Source of the DNA: JACCTU01 sp963848525
Lineage (GTDB): Bacteria; Actinomycetota; Thermoleophilia; Gaiellales; Gaiellaceae
Direction of reading: 5' to 3'
Assembly (NCBI GenBank): GCA_963848525.1
Contig: CAWKDZ010000005.1
Coordinates: 558,001-622,000 of the forward strand
DNA: 64,000 nucleotides
Shown here: one piece after another, positions 7,519 through 17,070 of the stretch
Layout of the letters: each line of letters starts with the position of its first letter
Position numbering within the stretch: position 1 is the stretch's first letter
Made by a program: the position numbers and the translations under genes
The notes under the pieces: generated by a model
What the model was told of the DNA's origin: nothing
Seen by the model: the letters and a program-made list of their open reading frames with translations, nothing else
Databases searched by the model: none

Positions 7519-8519
7519 TGCACAAGCTGCGCGTCGCGGGCGGCCCGCGGAGGCCGCCCGCGACGCGCGTCCCTCGTCGTCAAGATGAGGTCCTGGAGTC
7601 GATCCTCGAAGCAATCGGCGACACGCCGCTCGTGCAGCTCCGTCGCTGCGCGCCGCCGAACGGCGCGGAGCTCTGGCTGAAGCTCGAGTACCTCAACCCG
7701 ACCGGGTCGCTGAAGGACCGGATGGCGCTCGCAATGATCGAAGGGGCCGAGCGCGACGGCCTCGTTGCTCCCGGCGACACGATCGTCGAGTACACGGGCG
7801 GCAGCACCGGGCCGGCGCTCGCGCTCGTGTGCAGGGCCAAGGGCTACCGCGTGCTGATCGTCATCGCCGACTGCTTCACGGAGGAGCGCTTCCAGCTGAT
7901 GCGCGCGCTCGGAGCCGAGCTCGACGTGGTCCCCTCGGTCGAGGGCCGGCCGAGGGTCACCCCGCAGGACATCCGGAACATGGTCGCGCGCGCCGCCGAG
8001 CTGGCCGCACAGCCCGGGCACTACGCGACCGACCAGTTCAACAACCCGTACGTGATCCCGGACCATCGCGATCGCCTCGGGCGCGAGATCTGGGAGCAGA
8101 GCGACGGCCGCGTGACCGCGTTCTGCCACGGCCTCGGCACAGCGGGCTCGGTCCTGGGCGTCGCCGACGCGCTCAGGCCGCACGGAGTGTTCATCCAGGC
8201 GCACGAGCCGGCCGGCTCCGCGGCGATCGGCGGCGGGACGCCCGGGCCGTTCCTCGTCCAAGGCTGGACGGGCATGGTGATGCCGCACTGGGATCCCGAC
8301 CGCGTCGACCACGTCGAGCCGATCGGCGACGACGAAGCGATCGCGATGACCGAGCGACTCGCGCGCGACGAGGGCGTCTTCGCCGGCATCTCGACGGGCG
8401 CGAACGTGGTCGGCGCGCATCGCCTCGCGGAGCGCCTCGGTCCGGACGCGGTGATCGTCACGCTCGCGGTCGACAGCGGCTTCAAGTACCTGAGCGTGAG
8501 CCCGTTCGGCGACCTGTAG
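7518..8519 (+). CDS. PLP-dependent cysteine synthase-family enzyme
   Basis: The core matches fold-type II PLP enzymes of the O-acetylserine sulfhydrylase/cystathionine beta-synthase group. It has ILEAIGDTPLVQL, the Schiff-base lysine in NPTGSLKDRMA, the substrate loop YTGGSTGPALA and the phosphate-binding glycine stretch HGLGTAGSVLG. It may make cysteine or a related amino acid. The start is unresolved: the GTG at 7518 is the only canonical in-frame start, but it overlaps the fasciclin stop by one base and would translate through a 17-bp hairpin, and homology begins only around 7590. A noncanonical start or a base error near 7590 is possible. Confidence 0.82.
   Translation: MHKLRVAGGPRRPPATRVPRRQDEVLESILEAIGDTPLVQLRRCAPPNGAELWLKLEYLNPTGSLKDRMALAMIEGAERDGLVAPGDTIVEYTGGSTGPALALVCRAKGYRVLIVIADCFTEERFQLMRALGAELDVVPSVEGRPRVTPQDIRNMVARAAELAAQPGHYATDQFNNPYVIPDHRDRLGREIWEQSDGRVTAFCHGLGTAGSVLGVADALRPHGVFIQAHEPAGSAAIGGGTPGPFLVQGWTGMVMPHWDPDRVDHVEPIGDDEAIAMTERLARDEGVFAGISTGANVVGAHRLAERLGPDAVIVTLAVDSGFKYLSVSPFGDL
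7529..7568 (+). terminator. 17-bp perfect hairpin after the fasciclin gene
   Basis: The arms 7529-7545 and 7552-7568 are exact reverse complements around a 6-base loop. There is no T-tract after it, which is common for high-GC actinobacterial terminators. It lies inside the only canonical reading of the next gene's 5' end, so either that gene starts later or its mRNA leader is highly structured. Confidence 0.55.
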
Positions 8520-8542
8520 CTCGGTCCGTAAGCTGGCCCTGG

Positions 8543-9520
8543 ATGTCCTCGACGGCCGCGATCGAGGCGCAGGGGCTGCGCAAGAGCTACGGAGACGTCG
8601 ACGCGCTGCGGGGCGTCGACCTGCTCGTGCCGACGGGAGCCGTCTTCGGCCTGCTCGGGCCGAACGGCGCCGGCAAGACGACGGCGGTGCGGATCCTGAC
8701 CACGCTCCTGCCTCAGGACGGCGGCACCGCGCGCGTCGGCGGGTTCGACGTCGTGCGTGAGGCAGGCAGGCTCCGCGCGCAGATCGGGCTCGCCGGCCAG
8801 CACGCGGCGGTGGACGAGAACATGACGGGGTTCGAGAACCTCGAGATGGTCGGCCGGCTCTACCACCTCGGCCGCCGTGCGGCGCGCGACCGCGCACGGG
8901 AGCTGCTCGCCGCTTTCGACCTCGACGAGGCGGGCGACCGGCTCGTCGAGACCTACTCGGGCGGGATGCGCCGGCGGCTCGACCTCGCCGCGGCGCTCGT
9001 CGCCAACCCGCCGATCCTCTTCCTCGACGAGCCGACGACCGGGCTCGACCTGCGCAGCCGCATCGGGCTCTGGGACGCGATCGAGGCGCTCGTCGCCGAA
9101 GGGACGACGGTTCTGCTCACGACGCAGTACCTCGACGAGGCCGATCGGCTCGCCGACCGGATCGCGGTGATCGACCACGGCCTGGTGATCGCCGAGGGCA
9201 CGCCCGACGAGCTCAAGGGCCAGGTCGGCGGCGACCGCCTCGAGGTCAAGCTCGACGAGAGCTCGGAGCGCGAGGCCGCGCTCCGAGCGCTGGCGGAGCT
9301 TTCGGACGGCGACGTGTCGATGGAGGACGGGACGCTGCGCGTGCCGCTGCGGGAGCGGCGCGGCGCGATCGCCGAGGCCGTCAGGCGTCTCGACGGCGCC
9401 GGGATCGGGATCGACGACGTCGCGGTCCGGCGTCCGACGCTCGACGACGTCTTCCTCCGTCTGACCGGCCACGCGGCCGAGCCCGAGGACGCCGACGGCG
9501 AGGACGAGGAGCGCCGGTGA
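8543..9520 (+). CDS. DrrA-type ABC exporter ATP-binding protein
   Basis: A 325-residue ATPase. Walker A is GPNGAGKTT, the ABC signature YSGGMRRRLDLA, Walker B ILFLDEPTTGLD, with a downstream TTQYLDEAD switch segment. The ~80-residue C-terminal extension (DELKGQVGGDRLEV onward) is typical of the daunorubicin-resistance DrrA family. It pairs with the permease encoded next (4-base overlap) to form an export pump for hydrophobic compounds. The C-terminus is strongly acidic. Substrate is unknown. Confidence 0.92.
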   Translation: MSSTAAIEAQGLRKSYGDVDALRGVDLLVPTGAVFGLLGPNGAGKTTAVRILTTLLPQDGGTARVGGFDVVREAGRLRAQIGLAGQHAAVDENMTGFENLEMVGRLYHLGRRAARDRARELLAAFDLDEAGDRLVETYSGGMRRRLDLAAALVANPPILFLDEPTTGLDLRSRIGLWDAIEALVAEGTTVLLTTQYLDEADRLADRIAVIDHGLVIAEGTPDELKGQVGGDRLEVKLDESSEREAALRALAELSDGDVSMEDGTLRVPLRERRGAIAEAVRRLDGAGIGIDDVAVRRPTLDDVFLRLTGHAAEPEDADGEDEERR

Positions 9521-10290
9521 CGTCGCTTTCGTACGCGGTCAGCGACACGTTCGTGCTCGCGAAGCGCAGCCTGCTCCGCATCCGGCGCCAGCCCGACCTG
9601 CTGCTCGGCTACACCGTGCAGCCCGTGATGTTCGTCCTCCTCTTCGTCTTCGTGTTCGGAGGAGCGATCGAAACGCCGGGGTACGACTACGTCGACTTCC
9701 TGATGCCGGGGATCATCGTGCAGTCGGTGGCGTTCGGGGGCTTCGTGACGGCGCTCGGTCTCGCCGACGACATGAAGAAAGGCCTGATCGACCGCTTTCG
9801 CTCGTTGCCGATGTCCCGTTCCGCGGTCGTCACGGGACGGACGCTCGCCGACATCGGTGCGAACGTGGTCCAGCTCGTGGTCATGTTCGCGGTCGGGCTC
9901 GCGGTCGGCTTCTCGTTCTCGACCAGCGCCCCCGAGGTCGCCGCCGGGATCCTGCTGCTCCTCTTCATCGGGTACGCGTTCTCGTGGGTGTTCGCGTTCA
10001 TGGGGCTGACCGCGTCCTCACCCGAGGCGGCGAACGCCTACGGGTTCACGATCCTCTTCCCGCTCACCTTCGTCTCGTCCGCGTTCGTGCCGGTCGAGAC
10101 GATGCCGAGCTGGCTGCAGCCGATCGCCGAGAACAACCCGTTCACGACGATGGTCGACGCGGCCCGCGCGCTCTTCATCGGCACGCCGGCCGGCACGGAC
10201 GTCTGGGCCTCGGTGGTCTGGTGCGTCGCGATCATCGCCGTGTTCGCGCCGCTCTCGGCGTGGCGCTACCAGCGCGCGGTCACGCGCTGA
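9517..10290 (+). CDS. DrrB-type ABC exporter permease
   Basis: A 257-residue ABC-2 type permease with six hydrophobic segments. It has the family motifs QPVMFVLLFVFVFGGAI near the N-terminus, DFLMPGIIVQSVAFGG, and ADDMKKGLIDRFRSLPMSR, the cytoplasmic coupling loop. FVPVETMPSWLQPIAENNPFT is the usual C-terminal signature (here in a shorter reading VETMPSWLQPIAENNPFT). The GTG start overlaps the ATPase stop by four bases, so the two are made together. It forms the membrane channel of the exporter. Confidence 0.92.
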   Translation: MTSLSYAVSDTFVLAKRSLLRIRRQPDLLLGYTVQPVMFVLLFVFVFGGAIETPGYDYVDFLMPGIIVQSVAFGGFVTALGLADDMKKGLIDRFRSLPMSRSAVVTGRTLADIGANVVQLVVMFAVGLAVGFSFSTSAPEVAAGILLLLFIGYAFSWVFAFMGLTASSPEAANAYGFTILFPLTFVSSAFVPVETMPSWLQPIAENNPFTTMVDAARALFIGTPAGTDVWASVVWCVAIIAVFAPLSAWRYQRAVTR

Positions 10291-10311
10291 GCCGAGCGTC
10301 GGGTCGGACCG

Positions 10312-10731
10312 TCAGCGGCGAATCGCGCCAGGCCTCGTCAGCGCCCAGATGATCCAGATGTCGAGGCCGATGATGAGCAGCGCCCAGAACGGGTAGTACG
10401 GGATCAGGAAGAAGTTCGCGACGGCGCTCAGCATCGCGAGCACGATCGCCGTCACCCCGGCCCAGGCGCGCTGGGCGAAGAGGCCGAAGCCGATCAGGAC
10501 CGCGATGAGCCCGAGCAGGAGGTGGATCCAGCCCCACGCGGTCGGGTCGAGGTCGAAGGCGTAGTTCTCCGTGACGACGTAGAAGCCGTCGTCGAAGATC
10601 GCCGCCAGGCCGGCGATGATCTGGAAGACACCGACCACGATCATGAGCGAGGCGGCGAAGGTGATGCCGCCGACGACCCATCCCGACAGGGGAGGGCTGT
10701 CGTCGTACGACGACTCCGGATGCTGCGTCAT
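10312..10731 (-). CDS. four-helix membrane protein (DUF7144-like)
   Basis: A 139-residue protein. A polar N-terminus is followed by four transmembrane segments, starting at WVVGGITFAASLMIVVGVFQ. Between the first two lies the conserved-looking segment FYVVTENYAFDLDPTAWGW, and later the motif WAGVTAIVLAMLSAVANFF. This pattern matches small actinobacterial membrane proteins of unknown function (DUF7144, by recollection). The ATG at 10731 has an AAGGAG site 8 bases upstream; an upstream in-frame start exists but lacks one. It is convergent with the exporter operon. Confidence 0.7.
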   Translation of the reverse strand: MTQHPESSYDDSPPLSGWVVGGITFAASLMIVVGVFQIIAGLAAIFDDGFYVVTENYAFDLDPTAWGWIHLLLGLIAVLIGFGLFAQRAWAGVTAIVLAMLSAVANFFLIPYYPFWALLIIGLDIWIIWALTRPGAIRR

Positions 10732-10801
10732 CGAGGCGCTCCTTTCGTCCGGCAAGTGCGGGCCGGACAAATCGTGGCGCACGCGTCGGATCACACGGGC
10801 G

Positions 10802-11906
10802 CTAGAACGTGACGACGGTGCGGATGCCCTCCTGCCGCTCCATCGCGCCGAACGCGTCGTTGACCTCGTCGAGCGAGATCCTGTTCGTGACGAGCGCGCC
10901 CGCGTCGAACTCGCCGGCGAGCCAGCGGTCGACGAGCTGCGGCACCTGCGTCCTCCCCTTGACGCCGCCGAAGGACGAGCCGGTCACGCGCCGGCCGGTG
11001 ATCAGAAGTCGCGGGACGACGTCGAGCGTCTCGCCCTTGCCGGCGACGCCGATCATCGTCGCGAGCCCCCAGGCCTCGCGCGCGCTCTCGGCGGCCTGCT
11101 GCATCACGCGCACGTTGCCGGTCGCCTCGAAGGTGTAGTCCGCGCCGAAGCCGCCCGTCTCCGAGCGGATCCAGTCGACGACGTCGTCCGCCGCGACGCG
11201 CGTGTCCGTCGCCCCGTGCCGCGTCGGCCTCGGCGAGCCGGTCGTCCGAGAGGTCGATCGCGACGATCCGTTCGGCACCCGCGAGCTTGCACCCGATCAC
11301 GGCGCCGAGCCCGACGAGGCCGCAGCCGAAGACGACGCACGTCGAGCCGGATGCGACCCGCGCGGTGTAGAGCGCCGCTCCGATCCCGGTCGAGAGCCCG
11401 CACGCGAACGGCGCGCAGGCGTCGAGCGGCGCCTCCGGCGAGACCTTCGCGAGCGCGATCTCCGGCATGACGGTGTACTCCGCGAACGTCGACGTGCCCA
11501 TGAAGTGGCGGAGCGGCTCGCCGTTGCGCGAGAAGCGCGTCGTTCCGTCGGGGAGGAGGCCCTCGCCCTGCCGGTCGCGGATCGCGACGCAGCGGTTCGT
11601 CCGCGGGTCGCGGCAGTGGACGCACTCGCCGCACTCCGGCGCGAAGAGCGTGACGACGTGGTCGCCGGGCGCGACGAACGAGACGTCCGGCCCGACGCGC
11701 TCGACGACGCCGGCGCCCTCGTGCCCGAGCACGCAGCGCGTGTAGCCGGTCGGGTCGGCGCCCGAAGCCGAGTAGAGGTCGGTGTGGCAGACGCCGCACG
11801 CGTGCAGCCGGACGAGCGCCTCGCCCGCCTGCGGTTCGGCGAGCTCGACCTCCTGGACGGCGAGCGGCTGCCCGAACTCCTCCAGGACGGCGGCGCGGAC
11901 CTTCAC
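10802..11906 (-). CDS. class III zinc alcohol dehydrogenase (frame broken)
   Basis: The N-terminal half reads with the catalytic zinc Cys in GVCHTDLYSASGADP, the zinc His in GHEGAGVV, and the four structural-zinc cysteines in CGECVHCRDPRTNRC. GCGLVGLGAVIG is the NAD-binding loop. The frame breaks near 11227, where one extra base turns LAEATRHGATDT out of frame. The C-terminal half continues in the next frame with ADYTFEATGN and ends EGIRTVVTF. Together they make a full-length class III/S-hydroxymethyl-thiol type dehydrogenase of about 367 residues. A sequencing insertion is likelier than a true pseudogene because both halves are intact. Confidence 0.82.
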
Positions 11907-11967
11907 CGCGCCATCCTACGGCCGGCCTGCGAGAATCGAAGCCCGACCCAGCGGAGGAGGCCAGCCG

Positions 11968-12309
11968 ATGTACGCACGAGTCGCACGCTTCGAAGGTTCC
12001 GACCCTGCGGTGCTCGAGCGAGATCTCGAGGAGATGAAGAAGCAGATGCAGGGTGGGACGTCAGAGTCGTCAGGTGGAGAAGGTGGGCCCAGCGCGGAGC
12101 AGATGGAGGAGATGCGGAAGACGATCAAGCGCGTGCTCGTGCTCGCCGACATGGACAAGGGCAACTCGGCGATGGTGATCTTCTGCGACACCGAGGACGA
12201 CGTTCGCCGGATGGACGAGATGTTCAACCAGATGTCGCCGGGCGAGGGAGGCGGCAAGCGGCAGAGCGTCGACGTCTACGAGGTCGCGATCGACAACCAG
12301 TCGGGGTAG
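11968..12309 (+). CDS. small hypothetical protein, probable dimeric alpha-beta barrel
   Basis: A 113-residue soluble protein. MYARVARFEG at the start and VDVYEVAI at the end are the edge strands expected for a ferredoxin-like alpha-beta (ABM) fold. Between them lies a Met/Glu-rich helix with a glycine-serine insert (about residues 27-45) and the segment GNSAMVIFCDTEDDVRRMDE. A strong ribosome-binding site (GGAGGAGG) precedes the ATG. The fold suggests a monooxygenase-like or ligand-binding role but no catalytic residue can be assigned. Followed 26 bases later by the HerA-like gene. Confidence 0.6.
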   Translation: MYARVARFEGSDPAVLERDLEEMKKQMQGGTSESSGGEGGPSAEQMEEMRKTIKRVLVLADMDKGNSAMVIFCDTEDDVRRMDEMFNQMSPGEGGGKRQSVDVYEVAIDNQSG

Positions 12310-12335
12310 CTCGAGGAACGACATAGGCTGTTCCG

Positions 12336-13713
12336 ATGACGCAGGCCGTGTCGGTCGACGGGCGGCGCTTCACCTACGAGGTCACGGTCGACCACCTCGA
12401 CGTGCGCGTCGGCGGCTACGTCGTGATCGAGCGGTCGGCCGCGCAGCTCGGTCAGGTGACGAGCGTGTCGCTCGTCGCGGCGAGGACGGCGCGCGTCGAG
12501 GGTGTGTTGCTCGAAGGGTCGGGCGAACCGTTCGGCGAGGCCGCTACTCGCGTCGCCGCGCCCGAGGAGGTCGCGCGCTGGCTCGACGCCGCGCGACCGC
12601 CGCGAGCCGAGCTCGAGGTCGGGTCGCTCACCTTCGCCCCGGGCGTGCCGCTCGCGCTGGACGCCGGCGCGTTCGACCGTCACACCTTCCTCTGCGGCCA
12701 GTCCGGCTCGGGCAAGACGTACGCACTGGGCACGATCCTCGAGCGTCTGCTGGCAGGGACGTCGCTGCGGATCGTGATCCTCGACCCGAACTCCGACTTC
12801 GTCCACCTGGCGCAGCTTCGCGACGACGCCGGGGACGAGGCGCGCGCCCGCTACGGCGCGGCGTCCCCGGGCATCGAGGTGCGAACCGCGGCGGACGACG
12901 GCCCCGGGCGGCTGCACGTGCGCTTTCGCGACTTCGACGCGACCGAGCAGGCCGCCGTGCTCCGCCTCGACCCGATCGCCGACCGCGAGGAGTACGCGGC
13001 GCTGACGGACGCGCTCGAGCGCGCCGAAGACTTCGTCGCCGCCCACCCGCGCGACACGGTCGAGCGGCTGTTGGCGCAGCCCGATCCGCTGCACGCGCTC
13101 GGCGTGCGCGCGCGCAACCTCGGCGTCGACCGCTGGCGAGTCTGGTCGGGCGCGGATGCGGGCTCGGTCGAGGAGCTCGTGCAGCCCGGGGGACCGCGGT
13201 GCGTCGTCGCCGACCTCGGCTCGCTGGTGAACCGCGAGGAGCAGGCCGTCGCGGCGGAGGCGGTGCTCGCCGCCCTCTGGCGCCGACGCGCTGCCCGCGA
13301 GCCGGTGCTGATCGTGATCGACGAGGCGCACAACGTCTGCCCGGCCGAGCCGGAGACGCCGCTGACCGCGTTGGCGACCGAGCACGCCGTCCGGATCGCC
13401 GGCGAGGGCCGCAAGTTCGGGCTCGTGCTGCTCGTCGCCACGCAGCGCCCGCAGAAGGTGCACGAGAACGTCGTCTCGCAGTGCGACAACCTCGTCCTGA
13501 TGCGGATGAACTCCCGCTCGGACCTCGCCGCTGCTCTCCGAGATCTTCTCCTTCGTGCCACAGCCGCTGCTCGAGCTCGCCACGGACTTTCGGCAGGGCG
13601 AGGCCGTCGTCGCGGGCAAGCTCGCGCCGAGCCCCACGCTCGGGCGCTTCGGGCCGCGCTGGTCGCGCGAAGGCGGCGGCGACGTGCGGGCCGACTGGGC
13701 CCAGGCGCGTTGA
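12336..13713 (+). CDS. HerA-like (DUF87) ATP-binding protein, frame broken
   Basis: An ATPase of the HerA/DUF87 type. It has Walker A GQSGSGKTYALG at about residue 120, then IVILDPNSDFV, the Walker B-like LIVIDEAHNVCP and the segment EGRKFGLVLLVATQRPQKV. After LMRMNSRSDLA one extra base near 13533 shifts the frame. The C-terminus continues with SEIFSFVPQPLLELATDF and ends GDVRADWAQAR at 13713. Relatives pump DNA or act as bacterial membrane-linked helicases; the true role here is unknown. Read without correction it would fuse to the following phospholipase D gene, which I consider an artefact. Confidence 0.78.
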
Positions 13714-14924
13714 TCGCAGTTCCGAACGAGCGCCTGCGCGAGCACGCCGAGCGCCTCGTCGGCGGGCCGGTCGGCCGAGAAGCGCTCGCACTGGCGTTCT
13801 CCGAGAGCAGTGCCTCCTCGGTGGAGGTCCTCGTCGAGGGCTCGTCGTTCTATCCGCCCATGCTCGAGGACATCGCCTCGGCCTCGTCCTCGGTCCACGT
13901 CAACCAGTTCGGCTTCCGGCCGGGTGCCGTCGGCGACCGGTTCGCCGACGCGCTGCTCGCGAAGGCTGCGGAGGGCGTCCCGGTCAGGCTCGTCGTCGAC
14001 CGGCAGGGCTCGCACCCCGAACAGGACGAGCGCGTGTTCTACGACCGGCTCGCGACCGGGGGTGTCGAGGTCTGCGTCGTTCGCGCGACTCGCCTGCGGG
14101 TGCCCGCCGGGCCGCTGGGAGGCGGCGGGCAGACGCACTGGAACCTGCGCGCTCTCGGGAACGTCGACCACCGGAAGTTCTGCGTGATCGACGGCCGCAT
14201 CGGCTGGGTCGGGGGCGCCGGGATCGAGGATCACTTCCAGGACGGCCGCTTCCACGATCTGTTCATCCGGGTCACGGGCCCTGTTGTCGCCCAGCTCCAG
14301 CTCGTCTTCGTCGCGAGCTTCCGCTGGCTGGGCGGCTCGATTCCCCCCGGCGAGACGGAGACGCTCTTCCCGCAGCTCGAGGCCGGCGCGAACCCGGTCC
14401 CCGCTGTCGTCCTGCACAACGCGCCGGGCAAGTACCGGCCGATCACCACCGCGATCGCGCGTCTGCTCGAGAGCGCGAAGGAGACCCTCGACGTCGTCAA
14501 CCCGTACGTGACCGACCGCGGGATGATCCAACGGATCGAGCAAGCGGCGCGCCGTGGCGTTCGCGTCCGCCTGTTCGTTCCCGCGAACGCGAACAACTGG
14601 GCCTGCGCCGCGGCGCAGCACTTCCATCATCCGAAGCTCCTGGACGCGGGCGTTCGCATCCTCGACTACCCGACGATGCTGCACGCGAAGGCGTTCGTGC
14701 GCGACGGGGAAGAGCTGCTCGCAGGGACGTGCAACCTCGAGGCGTGGAGCCTCAAGCGCTTCTTCGAGATCGACCTGCAGCTGAGCTCGACCGCCGTCGC
14801 GTCCCAGTTCGACGAGCGGTTCAGCGCTCCCGCCGAGGCGGTGTCGGCACCGGGCGGGCGGCTGACGGGGACGAAGGAGCGCGCGCGAGCGACCCTGTTC
14901 GCGCTGCTCTCGCCGTTCCTTTAA
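13710..14924 (+). CDS. phospholipase D / cardiolipin synthase-like protein
   Basis: A 404-residue protein with two HKD catalytic motifs: HRKFCVID within NVDHRKFCVIDG, and HAKAFVRD within TMLHAKAFVRDG. Both are followed by the expected Gly/Asn segments (GWVGGAGIEDHF and GTCNLEAWSLKRF). It lacks an N-terminal membrane anchor, unlike its paralog at 21057-22409. The TTG start overlaps the HerA-like stop, so the genes may be coupled. A role in cardiolipin or other phospholipid synthesis is likely; other phosphodiesterase activities are possible. Confidence 0.86.
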   Translation: MIAVPNERLREHAERLVGGPVGREALALAFSESSASSVEVLVEGSSFYPPMLEDIASASSSVHVNQFGFRPGAVGDRFADALLAKAAEGVPVRLVVDRQGSHPEQDERVFYDRLATGGVEVCVVRATRLRVPAGPLGGGGQTHWNLRALGNVDHRKFCVIDGRIGWVGGAGIEDHFQDGRFHDLFIRVTGPVVAQLQLVFVASFRWLGGSIPPGETETLFPQLEAGANPVPAVVLHNAPGKYRPITTAIARLLESAKETLDVVNPYVTDRGMIQRIEQAARRGVRVRLFVPANANNWACAAAQHFHHPKLLDAGVRILDYPTMLHAKAFVRDGEELLAGTCNLEAWSLKRFFEIDLQLSSTAVASQFDERFSAPAEAVSAPGGRLTGTKERARATLFALLSPFL

Positions 14925-14980
14925 GCTCTCGCGCCGGAAGCGTTGGTCGCACCCACTCGGGACCACCCAGGAGGACACCG

Positions 14981-16457
14981 ATGGCCACCCAGACAACTGT
15001 GGTGACGGGACTCGAGCCTCGCTCCTTCTGGGAGCACTTCGAGGCGTTGACGACGATCCCGCGGCCGTCGCGCCGGGAGGAGCCGGTGATCGAGCACGTT
15101 CGCCAGTGGAGCGAACGGCACGGTTTCGACCTCCAGCAGGACGCCGGCCGGAACCTCGTAATCCGCGTTCCGGCGACCCCCGGACGCGAGGGCGCGCCGG
15201 TCGTGACCCTCCAGGGGCACCTCGACATGGTGTGCGAGCGCGACGCCTCGAGCCCGAACGACCCGGCCGAGGGACGAATCGCGCTCCTGCGCGACGGTGA
15301 CTGGCTGACCGCGGACGGGACGACGCTCGGCGCCGACGACGGCGTCGCGATCGCGGCGATGATGGCGCTCGTCGAGGACGAGTCGCTGCCGCACGGGCCG
15401 CTCGAGCTCCTGATGACCGTCGCCGAGGAGGTCGGGCTCGAGGGCGCGAACGCGCTCGACCCGGCGCTCGTCACCGGCTCGATCCTGATCAACCTCGACA
15501 GCGAGGAGGACGGGCGGCTGACGGTCGGCTGTGCCGGCAGCACCGACACCTGGATCCGGATCGAGGCGCCGCGCGAGCAGGCCGTCGACGGCGCGGTCAC
15601 GCTGGCCGTCACGGTCAGCGGCGGGCAGGGCGGCCACTCCGGCACCGGCATCGCGCTGGGGACGTCGAACGCGATCAAGGTGCTCGGGCGGGCTCTGCGT
15701 GAAGCCCTGAAGTCGGCGCCCTTCCGGCTGGTCTCGCTCTCGGGCGGCAAGAGCCGCAACGCGATCCCGCGCGACGCAACGCGCGATCTGCTCGGTCGCA
15801 GCGGACGGCGAGCAGGCGTTCCGCGAGGCGGTCGCCGCCGCTGCTGAGACCATCCGCGACGCGTACGCCAAGACCGATGCGGGCGTCTCGATCGCCGTGA
15901 CCGGCGCCGACGCCTCCGAGGAGCCGTGGACCGACGTCGCCACCGCCGCGCTGCTCGACGCGGTCGCACTCGTGCCCACCGGACCGCTCGCGCTCAGCCC
16001 CGACTTCGACGACCTCGTCGAGACGTCGACGTCGCTCGGCGAGGCGATCACCGAGGGTGACGAGCTGACGCTGCACAGCCTTTCGCGCTCGTCGAACGAC
16101 TCTGCGCTCCCGGAGGTGATCGCGACGCTCGACGCCGCCGCCCGTCTGGCCGGAGGCACGCTCGAGGTCAAGCGCAACTACGGCGGCTGGCGCCCGAACC
16201 TCGACTCACCGGCGCTCGCCGCCGCGCGCGCGGTGTACGAGCGACAGTTCGGGGAGCCTCCGATCGTCACGGCCGTGCACGCCGGGCTGGAGACGGCCGT
16301 GATCGGGACCAAGGTGCCCGGCCTCGACATGCTCTCCTTCGGGCCGCAGATCGAGTTCCCGCACTCGCCCGACGAGCGCGTGAGCATCCCCACCGTCGAG
16401 CGCTTCTGGAAGCTCCTCGTGGCCGTCGTCGACGAGCTCTCGGTCACAGGCCGGTAG
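14981..16457 (+). CDS. pepD: aminoacyl-histidine dipeptidase PepD (M20), frame broken
   Basis: An M20-family metallopeptidase. LQGHLDMVCE carries the first zinc His and catalytic Asp, GADDGVAIAAMMAL carries the bridging Asp, and MTVAEEVGLEGA has the catalytic Glu pair. GGQGGHSGTGI belongs to the lid domain. The frame breaks near 15782 (one extra base within AIPRDAT) and the remainder continues to SVTGR at 16457, including the last metal-ligand region near TAVHAGLETAVIG. Total length (~491 residues) matches PepD enzymes that cleave Xaa-His dipeptides. The GGAGG ribosome-binding site lies 8 bases upstream. Confidence 0.88.
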
Positions 16458-16458
16458 C

Positions 16459-17070
16459 GTGCGCCGCGGCCCGCTCACCTGGATCCTCGCCGGCGTGGGC
16501 GTCCTGCTCGTGCTGCTCGTGACCCTGGCGATCGGCGCCCGCGACAACCGCGACGAGCCCGTCGAGGCGGGCGAGTGGGCGCAGAACGTCTGCGGCAGCG
16601 TCGCCGTCTGGCGCGGCGAGCTGGAGGCGATCGTCGAGGACATCCGCACGCCGCCCTCGGCGGGCGGCGGCGGCAGCGAGGAGCCTCAGTCGGAGACGCC
16701 GCAGGGCAGGACCGGGTTCGTGCGCGTCGGGCTCGAGCGCGCAGTGCAGGCGACCGAGACGATGATCGAGGGCATCGACAACGCGGGCATCCCCGACACG
16801 CCGCAGGGTGAGGAGGCCGCCGGGCAGGTCGACGAGTGGGCCGGCGCCGCTCTCGAGAACCTCGAGGAAGCGGAAGACGCGCTCGACGAGGAGGCAGACA
16901 CGCTCGAAGGCTCGATCGAGCAGCTCACCGAGGTCGTCGCCGAGCTCGGGTCCGCACTCGCCGGAGGCGTGCAGGCCGTCGTCGACGTCGCCCGCGTCGA
17001 TCCTGCGCTCGCGGCCGCCTTGCGCGGCTCGAGCACGTGCATGGAGCTCCAAGAGGAGAGGGGCGCGTGA
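16459..17070 (+). CDS. membrane-anchored coiled-coil protein of unknown function
   Basis: A 203-residue protein with one N-terminal hydrophobic segment (residues 7-26) and an extracytoplasmic, acidic helical domain. EWAQNVCGSVAVW near the start and SSTCMELQEE at the end place one Cys at each end of the helical domain, as in the lipoprotein encoded at 25079-25666, suggesting a disulfide-closed helical bundle. A Gly/Ser-rich insert lies around residue 72. It is sandwiched between pepD and a transporter gene (GTGA overlap), so it may assist that transporter. No family assigned. Confidence 0.6.
   Translation: MRRGPLTWILAGVGVLLVLLVTLAIGARDNRDEPVEAGEWAQNVCGSVAVWRGELEAIVEDIRTPPSAGGGGSEEPQSETPQGRTGFVRVGLERAVQATETMIEGIDNAGIPDTPQGEEAAGQVDEWAGAALENLEEAEDALDEEADTLEGSIEQLTEVVAELGSALAGGVQAVVDVARVDPALAAALRGSSTCMELQEERGA

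Noticed and set aside
12336..14924. Apparent 862-residue fusion of a HerA-like ATPase with a phospholipase D
   Set aside because: The segment between the two domains is out-of-frame arginine-rich nonsense. Correcting one base near 13533 gives a normal ATPase C-terminus that stops at 13713, and the PLD gene starts at 13710.
12276..14996. 906-residue open frame on the minus strand
   Set aside because: It mirrors the HerA-like and PLD genes, has Asp/Arg/Val-rich composition without domains and arises from the high GC content.
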